64,000 bases of DNA from Aselliscus stoliczkanus (Eukaryota; Chordata; Mammalia; Chiroptera; Hipposideridae): assembly GCA_033961575.1 (NCBI GenBank), contig CM066727.1:122748434-122812433 (forward strand), given 5' to 3'. The stretch's first letter is position 1; the number at the start of each line of letters is the position of its first letter. The notes under the pieces were generated by a model, which was not told where the DNA came from, made no database searches, and was given only the letters and a program-made list of their open reading frames with translations. Both the position numbers and the translations under genes were made by a program. Shown here one piece after another: positions 56,311-64,000 of the stretch.

Positions 56311-56900
56311 TCACATCATGTTTTCCTCCTTCTAAAAGCTATTCCCTGGTTTCCTATTCTACTAACAACATGAGTCATGACCTATAGGCCCTGTCTGAAC
56401 TGGCCCTTGACTATTATTCACCTTCATCTTGCCACTCTTCCCATTACTCACTCTTCTTTAATAACTTCTTCCCTCAGGCCCTTTGTCACACTGGGTTCCC
56501 TCCTGCCTTCAGGTCTGTGCACACCCTCTTTCCTCAGCCTGAAACAGTCACACTTCTGTTCATCCTTCAGATCTCAGCTTAATGACACCTCTTCTAGGTG
56601 CCCGTGGCTGCTATGAACACCCTTCCCTGGTGATTCTCTCATCTTTCTTTTTTTCTTAAGTTCAAAGCTATTACTTCAATTGGTAATTATGTTCTTTTTC
56701 TTTTCTTTCTCCTTCTTCTTCTTCTTCTTCTTCTTCTTCTTCTTCTTCTTCTTCTTCTTCTTCTTCTTCTTGTTCTTCTTCTTCTTCTTTTTCTCCTTCT
56801 TCTTTTTTGGTTTGATAAATCTGTAGAATATTAGTCTCTCAGGTCAAGGACTATATTTATATTTATGTTTGTCCTGGTCATAATTATAGCCCTGAATTTT
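56311..56900 (+). mobile_element. L2 relic interrupted by a CTT repeat
   Basis: CTATTCCCTGGTTTCCTATT, CCTATAGGCCCTGTCTGAAC, TCATCCTTCAGATCTCAGC and TGACACCTCTTCTAGG are L2 3' coding phrases. After the CTT array, TCTCAGGTCAAGGACTATAT continues its 3' UTR. Confidence 0.72.
56712..56812. repeat. (CTT)n / (GAA)n tract
   Basis: Twenty uninterrupted CTT units (56712-56771), then an interrupted CTT-rich extension to about 56812. It is a pure pyrimidine/purine mirror-type tract. Confidence 0.97.
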
Positions 56901-56915
56901 TCAGTTTCCGGTGCA

Positions 56916-57689
56916 GGTTGGAGTAATGAATGACTGGGTCCAATTCTATACTTTATATAAGGAAAAAAAAAATAAATCAAATTACCTAGAATTTCAGTTT
57001 GGTCTTTTTATAGCTCTTTGTGTACCTCCTCTCTGCCTTCTTGCTTCCCCTTAGTGGAGAAAAGGGAAAAGAACTGTCTTTCATTCCAGATGTTTCTAAA
57101 TAATTGTCAACTTTATGGCCCTGGGCAGGCATTGGTTGAATTCCTCACTTGATCCCAGAGAAGATTAAGCAGAACTTGTCCAAACAAAACACAATCTAGC
57201 AACACCTGGTCTCTGTGGTGTGGTTTGCAGTGCTTGCTGGTTGGTGGCTCCTTGTTTCCCCCCACCATATCTCTACTTAGAGTTATTAGAGCAGACACCT
57301 GGCATGTTGGTCAGGCAGTACAGCTTTACCTTATAATCAGCCCATCATGGAGATGAAAATAATAGCATGCCACAGTGTGGCAATTGCAAGACTGCAGGAA
57401 GCAAGACAATGCTCAGCCTGTGATGACAACCCACATTCTGCCAACACTATAGAAAATGAATCTGCAAATTGCCTACTCCATGCTTTCCCTCATGAGAGTG
57501 TTCCCAAAGAAACACTCGCCTCTTAATTCTGAGAGAATGCCAATGGGGAGGTGAGGAGGCAAAGCTATGAAGTATCCTAATGTGTAGCTCTCTGCTATAA
57601 ATTTATCTTAAAATTGCATGGCTGCTGTCCTTTAGGATAAACAGGGGGCTAGAGGGCTCAGAAATCATGCCGGCTATCATTCGTTCACT
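56916..57689. other. Unassigned sequence
   Basis: Nothing recognised. Confidence 0.4.
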
Positions 57690-57895
57690 GCTAAAACATT
57701 TACATGCAATTATAACCTTCTTGCAAAGTAGGAATTACCTTTTTTCCCTTGTGTCTGATGGGGAAACTGAAGTTTCAGGAATGTAGCCAACTTGTCTTCT
57801 GCCATTTAACTAGTAAGTGGGAAAGCTAGAATTCTAACCTATGTGTGGATGACTATAAAATGACTATAAAGCCATGGTGATACCTGGGTGCCACA
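57690..57895 (-). mobile_element. MIR SINE, antisense
   Basis: GATGGGGAAACTGAAGTTTC, TTAACTAGTAAGTGGGAAAG and AGAATTCTAACCTATGTG match the antisense MIR. Confidence 0.68.
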
Positions 57896-57935
57896 TTGCT
57901 TTCAAGATTAAGGATTGCTAATTATAAATAACTTA

Positions 57936-57938
<3 letters not shown>

Positions 57939-58012
<74 letters not shown>
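57939..58012. repeat. Compound (TC)n(TA)n microsatellite
   Basis: Sixteen TC units directly followed by twenty-one TA units. Confidence 0.97.
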
Positions 58013-58015
<3 letters not shown>

Positions 58016-58069
58016 TATCATTATCAATAATCCTTTGTGTCCTTAAAACATATTTGAGTTCTCAGGTAA

Positions 58070-58275
58070 TGTTTTAATTATGATATTAATGGCATATATT
58101 TATTGAGTGCTTTGTTTGTCCCAGGTGCTTTGCTATTTGTATTATCATCTTTACTTTATAAAAACTCTATGAGATAAATACTATGATTATGTTCATCCTA
58201 TAGAAGAGAATGCTGAGGTTAAAGAGGTTAATTAGCTCAACCAACTATAGAGTGGCAGAGGATGGAGAGTGGGAC
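58070..58275 (-). mobile_element. MIR SINE, antisense
   Basis: TTTATTGAGTGCTTTGTTTG, CCAGGTGCTTTGCTATTTG, AACTCTATGAGATAAATACT and GTTAAAGAGGTTAATTAGC follow the antisense MIR. Confidence 0.75.
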
Positions 58276-58569
58276 TCCCAAAACCATTCTTGTAGCCACC
58301 ATGTTAACTGGCCTTCCACGCATTAACTGTGATCATGCAGCTTTCCACCTGTTTCTAGAATTTAAGCAGATGCCATCTGTAGATTTTGGCAGAGTCAATA
58401 CCAATGGTTCTGCAACTTCTTGTCACAATACCAAGAACTAATTATACCTCTTTCATAGAGCCATTTCAATGGCAATGACAAGTTGAAGGCCGTGGGATTA
58501 TGGATACTTTACCACAGTAACAGCCTTATGCCCTGTGTGCGATGCATTACACAAGGAGCAATTCACTGG

Positions 58570-58935
58570 CAAACAGAAAATATATGGGAATCATGGACCC
58601 TGTTCTCAAGCAGTTTAGTGAGGAAATAGTATAAATGTGGAAGACCTGAGGAATAATTAAATACCAAGGAATTAATTTCAAAGTACTGGTTCAAAGTGTA
58701 AAAGTCTTCTGAGTACAAGAAAAAGTAATACTCTAAGGAGCTGGCACATAAGTTTTGATCAGGTGTCTGAAAATGGTAAGATACAGATTATTAGAGACGG
58801 AAGAGAACTTGGAGAGGAAGCCAGGCGTAAATAAGAGCACAGACGCAGGATGTGGCAACTTGGTTGGCATGCGATGGGCATGACTAGAACCGGAATCTGT
58901 GACAGAGAGCCAGCAAAAGGAAGAGAGCAGGTTTT
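58570..58935 (-). mobile_element. Possible L2 relic, antisense
   Basis: ATGGACCCTGTTCTCAAGCA then GTTTAGTGAGGAAATAG resembles the antisense L2 end; GAGCACAGACGCAGGATGTG near 58836 fits its upstream part. Diverged. Confidence 0.45.
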
Positions 58936-59829
58936 TGGACAAGCTGGCATGACCTCAGAATGCTCAGGGGGACTATTCTTTCAATGACCCCAGGAATGTG
59001 ATTGTTTGTCACTGTTTCTCTTTGTGTCACTCCTTATACTTTCTGTACATCTTCTAACATGACATTTTCCTTCTCTAGCACCATATAACTGGCTTATGTT
59101 TAATTTACACCCTTCATTGACAGTCACTAAATAATTATCTTCTAGGTATACCTTCCCATGTTCAAAGGAGCCTATGCATAAAAATTGCTCCATTTCCCAC
59201 TTAGGGAAATATCATGTATTATCCACTGGGCACTGTTTATCAGCACTTCAGCCATCAACAAGCTTTCACTGAGTTCCTTGATGTGCAGGGCGTGGGTTTG
59301 GACACTGTTCCTAAAAATTAGGTGTTTTATAAAAAAGCACTCACGGTTCAGAAATTCCTTTTTTCTTTGATATAAAAAGAGTGAATTGAAATCTTTGGGC
59401 TGCATTAAAAATGATAGGACTTGAAACTTTTCAGACAGACAGCGGTTGTGGGTGTTCAGTGGGTTTTCAATGGTATTTGATTCATCAAACTTATCGTGCC
59501 ATATTCTGAGTTATTATTTTTGACTTTAAAGTAGAATATTTGGTATGGGGGAATACTTCTTTTATTTTTCATAATGTTTTCAATTTCCTGAAAATAGAAA
59601 TAATGAAGGAGAGAAAAGAACAAATGACAATGCTTTGAATTAGTCAAGGCATGTCTTCTTTGTAATGCCAAAGCAGCTGAATATACCCACCATTGTCATC
59701 TGTCGGGGGCATTCAGCTCAACAAGGATGGGTACCATTTTCATACTCAAATCCAGCAGTACGAACTATCACTGCAGCAAGTATTTCACTCTTAAACTTCC
59801 CTCCAGCCTTAATCACCAGCCCACATTAA
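58936..59829. other. Unassigned sequence
   Basis: Nothing recognised. Confidence 0.4.
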
Positions 59830-59990
59830 TTTGGGCAGTGATTAAAAGCAAGGCTTCTGCCTGGGTTTATCCCAACTCTGCTCCTCACTAGCATGTCTCA
59901 GAAGGTTGTTATAAGGGTTAAATGAATCAATATGCATAAAAGCTGCATAATGTAAGGACTGTATATGTGTTAGCTAAGAGAAATAATTAA
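59830..59990 (+). mobile_element. MIR SINE with internal deletion
   Basis: AGTGATTAAAAGCAAGGCTT, CCAACTCTGCTCCTCACTAG, then a jump to AGAAGGTTGTTATAAGGGTT and AATGAATCAATATGCATAAA. The MIR core between these parts is missing. Confidence 0.68.
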
Positions 59991-60064
59991 AATTAAAATA
60001 AAGTAAAATGATCCTGTTACTCAACTCTTTAATTATAATAATACCAACATTTTATAATAAGAAG

Positions 60065-60300
60065 GCTGATGGGTTTTTTTAGTTGAAAGTTATAATCCAT
60101 CAAGCATTGTGCTTATATTACATTTAATTCAGGCCTCACAAGGAAGCCATCCATGAGTTGATGTCATTCCTGTTACTCTTATTTTGCAGTTAGGGCCAAC
60201 TAGGGTCACACCGGAGGGAGGGAAATGGTAGACCTGAATATGAAACTGGGCAGTGTGACTTCACAGCTTTTCCCTTTAGCCACTATGCTGCACTGTCTTT
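60065..60300 (-). mobile_element. MIR SINE, antisense
   Basis: CATCAAGCATTGTGCTTATA, TTTAATTCAGGCCTCACAAG and CCTTTAGCCACTATGCTGCA, the last being the antisense MIR start. Confidence 0.7.
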
Positions 60301-60499
60301 GTATAATTGTTCCTAATTGTAAAGCTAGCTCCTAAGATCCAATTAGTCATCCTGCAAACTTTCTACAGTCTCTAGGTAGCCTGAGAACCCAGGAAAATGA
60401 ACTCCCGGTACAAGGTGTTCATATGCTTCTAATAGGCTGAGGCTACACCGCTGGGCTTTGCTGGAAATCACATTTCAAAGATGCCCAATAATTTTACTT

Positions 60500-60705
60500 T
60501 TATCTAAAGAGTCGCATTAGATATTCATTGCACTGCCTTAATATTCTAAAACTTTCAGAAACAGCCTTATGTGGTAGATCCCATTATTTGCACTCTACAG
60601 ATGAAAACCTGAGGCTCAGAAAAACTAAATAACTTTCCCAAAGTCTCATAATTAATATCAGAAATCACTTGACTTCCGGCCTAGTGTTCTATCCATTAGA
60701 AGTAC
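60500..60705 (-). mobile_element. MIR SINE, antisense
   Basis: CTACAGATGAAAACCTGAGG, CTCAGAAAAACTAAATAAC and GTGTTCTATCCATTAG follow the antisense MIR. Confidence 0.72.
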
Positions 60706-61644
60706 GACTGAATTAGGGTTCAGATATTTTATTTTCCTTACCAGGCAATACTCCAGGGTGTCTGGGCTGCCCTCATGTCATAGCAACAATTAATTATAAA
60801 GATGGACTTTGTACTGATAATCTCCTGGGTTTGCTTAAAAAGGAAAGGAAAAAGCCATGCTTAGTTTTTATTTTTCCTGCATCTTTGAGAGAGAAATGGT
60901 TTCCTACAAGAGCTCCGACTAAGTCGCTGTGAAATGTACATCCATGAGGTGAAACCACCTTTGAGTTCATGTTTTGGGACTGTGTTTCCCTCCTCTTTGC
61001 AGGGTGATGAAACTGGACAGCTGTTTCCTGGGGTTGAGGTTAAGATGTAGATAATATATAGCCCCTTCTAACCTCTGAAGAATAGTTCTACAGTGGTGCA
61101 GAGAGACCCCCAGCTTTCTGATCCACCGGTGAATTCTCAACGATCTGTTTGCACATTCTTTTCCTGCTTGGTAATTAGCACCAGCTGTCTCGACTTAAAA
61201 GGAAGGCATCCCTTTGAAATCCTCCCTAACCTCCATGAAATGTGCTACTGAAACGTGCTAATTAGTAACTGGACTTAGGACAACACAGACATGTGTTTCC
61301 TGTAAGTACTGTAGAAGGAAGAGGAGGAGGAATCTGAACATCTGTTTAGTTGCACATGTGTGTATGCTTTTCTAATTTCCAAAGGAGAATTTTAATGAAA
61401 ATCTATCTGCCCAAATGTGACTGGAGCCAGTAGCTAAGGCCCAAGCCCCCATGCAGTGACTTCTGTCCCTTCATTTGTACTCCCAGCTCAAACTTGTCAG
61501 GGTTCCTTTGTGCAGAGAGCAGGGCCAGTGCAGCACTCCCCCTCTGCCTCAGCAAACTGACTTCCCTGTCCACGCCCCCTAGCTCTTCACCATGGTATGA
61601 GAAGTCATAGAATTCCAGGAAAAAAAAGAAAACTCTTCTTTCTT
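60706..61644. other. Unassigned sequence
   Basis: No repeat recognised. An acceptor-like CCCTCCTCTTTGCAG ends at 61001, but no matching exon is supported. Confidence 0.4.
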
Positions 61645-61969
61645 TGGGGACCACTGTCCTAGAGTGATCCGATAGCCACGGGGGTCTGTAACAATTAGCT
61701 ACACCTGGAATTTGAGGCGAGACCATGTAGCCATGTACCATGTACCCACCCACAACTAAGATTGAATATGGGACCTTGAACTGAGTGGCCACGAGCTGCT
61801 GATGTGTGGCTGCATGGTGACTAGATTTGGAGCTGGGCTGGCCTTGCCGTCCACAACTAGGATTGAAGGACGGTAACTTGGCTGTTCCTGTTCCCCAATT
61901 CCCCAACACTGTTCTCCTTGTCTTCCCCAATTCCCCAATAGAATGTTTAAAAAAAAAAAAAAAAGAAAG
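61645..61969 (+). mobile_element. Composite bat SINE, second copy (sense)
   Basis: Two CACAACTA(A/G)GATTGAA modules at 61751-61766 and 61852-61867, a GAGTGGCCACGAGCTGC-type link, then the repeated TTCCCCAATTCCCCAA tail (about 61889 and 61922) and 16 As. It shares these modules with the minus-strand element at 33898-34450 but lacks its first tRNA-like head, so it is 5'-truncated or a different subtype. The 5' limit is uncertain. Confidence 0.8.
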
Positions 61970-62775
61970 AAAAATCTCCCCTTTCCATGGGAAGTTCAGT
62001 TGGAATTTGTTGTTGTTGTTCCCAAAATCACATACAGGGGAGGAAAATGTCCAATGAGGAAGTCAGGTCATTGATTCTTGGCAGCAAAATTTGATAAATA
62101 TCTACTATCTACAATATGGACTTACCGAAAGGGGATTGTGTTTGTCCAATGTCCATCAGTCCTGGTTAGGTGTAGCCATGTGTGGCCAATGCTATGAGAT
62201 ACCTGCCATGTAGATCTGAACACTTGGTCCAACTGGACTTGCTCTGGGAAGTCCTTCAATAACTGAGTCTTCTGCTGCAGTCAAGGGGGTTACGAGGCTT
62301 GGAGGGAGAGCAAGCCTCATTCCAAAGGCATGTATCTCTTGTGCACTATGTCTAAATTTTAGCTCTTTGATTATCTATGTAGCAATGACCCATGCACTTG
62401 ACCCATTCATTCCCAGATGTCCTGTCCTTCTTGTCTGTGGGCTTTTGGCCTTGGGCTTGGTTGCCCGTCTTCTCTGAGTCTGTGATTTCAGGCTCTCTCC
62501 AGCTGAGTAGGCCACTTAAGGACATCGAGATTCTATTTATTTATTTTTTCTCCCAAACATTTGCTCTCCTAACTGCATTAGGCTTTGTGATTTGGACTCC
62601 TATAGCTATAACAGATATCACCATTCTTTTTCTTTCCTGCTTCTGGATAGAGGCAAAGGGATAAAGAGAGAATAAAAATATCACTGTGCGTTTCTTTTGG
62701 GGACAAAGCAGATTGACACGCTATGTGAACTCTCCAAACCCAAGGCTGGCTCACTCTCCAGATTAAAAACCCTTC
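61970..62775. other. Unassigned sequence
   Basis: Nothing recognised. Confidence 0.4.
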
Positions 62776-62930
62776 AGGATCTCTGCTGCCTTCAGAATTA
62801 AATCAGATCATAGGGAGGCAAGTACTTTCCTGAACCCTTTGTCTCACGTTATTTGCCAAGCTACTTTTAGCTTCTGAAGCAAGCTGCACTCTTTCACATC
62901 TGCATCCTTCATACACAGCAGGCCCGCCTC
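62776..62930 (+). mobile_element. L2 fragment
   Basis: TCAGGATCTCTGCTGCCTTC, AGAATTAAATCAGATCATAG and GAAGCAAGCTGCACTC resemble L2 3' coding sequence in sense. Confidence 0.5.
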
Positions 62931-63479
62931 TAATATTTGTAGGGCCCAGGGCTTGAGAACAAATGGAGGCCACAGGCCATGTTTCTTAAAATGTATACAT
63001 TAAGCTAACACACTGTTATGTAAGACGTTCTACCCTGTGTTTTTGACAAAAATACCTTAGCTCCCTGCAGAGCTAGTTATAGATTTAAAATGTTTGAACT
63101 CTTCAGAATTCCATACGACCGCAGAGGGACCATCCCCAGCACCTAGCCCCCCGCCTTCTCTCCCCACCCTTGGTCTGTCCTGCATGGCATGTGTGAGTGT
63201 ATGGCTACCTCAGGCTGCATGTGCAGTCACCATCTACACTCATGCAAATAGTCTTTCTCAAGCAACAAGCACACTCTGGGGAAGAGGAAAGAAGCCACAC
63301 AGGACCTCCAAGGAGGTCTGGAGCCTCTGCGGCAAGGACTTCTGGGTTCTTGGCTTTCAGAGCATGGTCTAGAATGGAAGGAGTGGGAACAGGTTCTGGG
63401 TGGGCATGGGCCCTTGGCCCTAAAGAACTCTCACCAGGGGGAGAGGCACTAGAGCAGAGGTCCTATCGCTGGGCCTTAG
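62931..63479. other. Unassigned sequence
   Basis: 63110-63180 is C-rich. A long open frame at 63197-63649 has no recognisable motif and overlaps L2 and MIR relics, so I do not call a gene. Confidence 0.4.
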
Positions 63480-63640
63480 GGCAGTACTGTCACACACGTT
63501 CCCCTCTTTCTAAGGTGCCCTTCCTCCTACATTATCTAATTCATCTGCAAGTATCATCTCATATTCTACCTCTTCCTCCAAGGAGTCTTCTTAATTCTCT
63601 CAGCTGGTTATATGTTTCTCTTAAGCTGGCTGTAACAATT
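63480..63640 (+). mobile_element. L2 fragment
   Basis: CATCTCATATTCTACCTCTT, CCTCCAAGGAGTCTTCTTAA matches L2 sense ('caccTCCTCCgggaaGcCTTCC'). Confidence 0.55.
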
Positions 63641-63800
63641 ACTGTGTGACTCTGAGTAAGTGATTTAATCTCTGAGCACCTCAATTTATTTTCAAGACTG
63701 TCACGAAGATGGCAGAGTCAATACATGTAGAATTTTAGAGCAGTGCTTGATTAGAAATAAACGTTAGCTGTTGTAACCATTACGATATACTCACACAGCA
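63641..63800 (+). mobile_element. MIR SINE fragment
   Basis: ACTGTGTGACTCTGAGTAAG, TGATTTAATCTCTGAGCACC and TTAGAGCAGTGCTTGATTAG match the MIR core and 3' end. Confidence 0.72.
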
Positions 63801-63849
63801 CACTGTTCCTACTCCTACAGAAATATTTCATGTTTTTTGGTCAGTATGT

Positions 63850-64000
63850 GTTTTCTCACAATTGTCTCTTCCAGCAGATAACATACTTCTTGAAAGCAAG
63901 AACTTAATTTTATTTAATTTTGTATTCCTAACACAAGCCCCAATGTATGTAACATAGTAGGTGCTCTATAAATGTATATGGAGTAGATGAACTGCCTCCA
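63850..64000 (+). mobile_element. L2 3' end at the window edge
   Basis: ATACTTCTTGAAAGCAAGAA, TTGTATTCCTAACACAAGCC and ATAGTAGGTGCTCTATAAAT match the L2 3' UTR. Together with 63480-63640 it flanks the MIR, suggesting the MIR inserted in this L2. Confidence 0.7.

Noticed and set aside
61403..61930. 175-codon minus-strand open frame
   Set aside because: Most of it is the antisense of the composite SINE at 61645-61969; the remainder has no motif.
63197..63649. 150-codon open frame
   Set aside because: No domain or family resemblance, no splice context, and it overlaps L2 and MIR relics at its 3' end.
1..64000. CRISPR arrays, operons or other prokaryotic features
   Set aside because: Repeat content is entirely mammalian. 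The only regular direct repeats are microsatellites, the 55-bp MITE units and the L1 3' UTR duplications, none with CRISPR-like spacing.

Overview
This window looks like non-coding, gene-poor mammalian nuclear DNA (intergenic or a very large intron). I found no intact protein-coding gene. Open frames are short, begin and end at random, and mostly lie inside transposon relics. The general mammalian signature is L1, L2, MIR, MER5A/hAT and MaLR LTR copies on both strands, plus many microsatellites. The lineage clue is the youngest insertions. Four copies of a short tRNA-derived SINE begin GGGCCGGC and end in CCAGTGACACTGCCCTC plus poly(A). Two longer composite SINEs carry CACAACTAAGATTGAA modules and a TTCCCCAATTCCCCAA tail. 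I associate both with bats, probably Yinpterochiroptera. That assignment is from memory of repeat families and was not searched.

Layout. 1-10 kb: an L2 relic, an MLT1 LTR split by an ERV1-type LTR, a small TTAA-bounded MITE, an L1 3' end lying inside an L2, and two MaLR LTRs. A possible non-coding exon sits at 7954-8155. 10-24 kb: SINEs, MIRs, L2, a mariner-like MITE with perfect 18-bp inverted repeats, L1 3' fragments and AT/GT repeats, ending in a CpG-enriched unique segment (23.3-24.0 kb). 24-32 kb: an ERVL-type reverse-transcriptase relic, many MIR and MER5A copies, an L1 with a 5' inversion, and a MER5A split by an L1.

32-36.5 kb holds the largest structure: an L2 interrupted by an L1 with target-site duplications, which is itself interrupted by a 553-bp composite SINE with a perfect 14-bp duplication. 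The L1 keeps its 5' end, ORF1 and both ends of ORF2 but lacks the reverse-transcriptase middle. 36.5-54 kb is mostly old unique sequence with scattered MIR, L2 and hAT copies. 54-55.5 kb is an L2 reverse-transcriptase segment interrupted by a GC-rich, polyadenylated insert that resembles a processed retrocopy of an mRNA I could not identify. 55.5-64 kb has further L1, MaLR, L2 and MIR fragments, a long CTT tract, a (TC)n(TA)n compound repeat and a second composite SINE.

No operon, CRISPR array, prokaryotic element or coordinated gene system is present, and I did not find evidence for a new multi-gene system. The notable content is transposon biology: nested insertions that give relative ages, rearranged retrotransposons, two small DNA-transposon derivatives, and an apparent sequence link between the short and composite SINEs. 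Repeat-family names come from recalled consensus sequences, and boundaries of old repeats are approximate.
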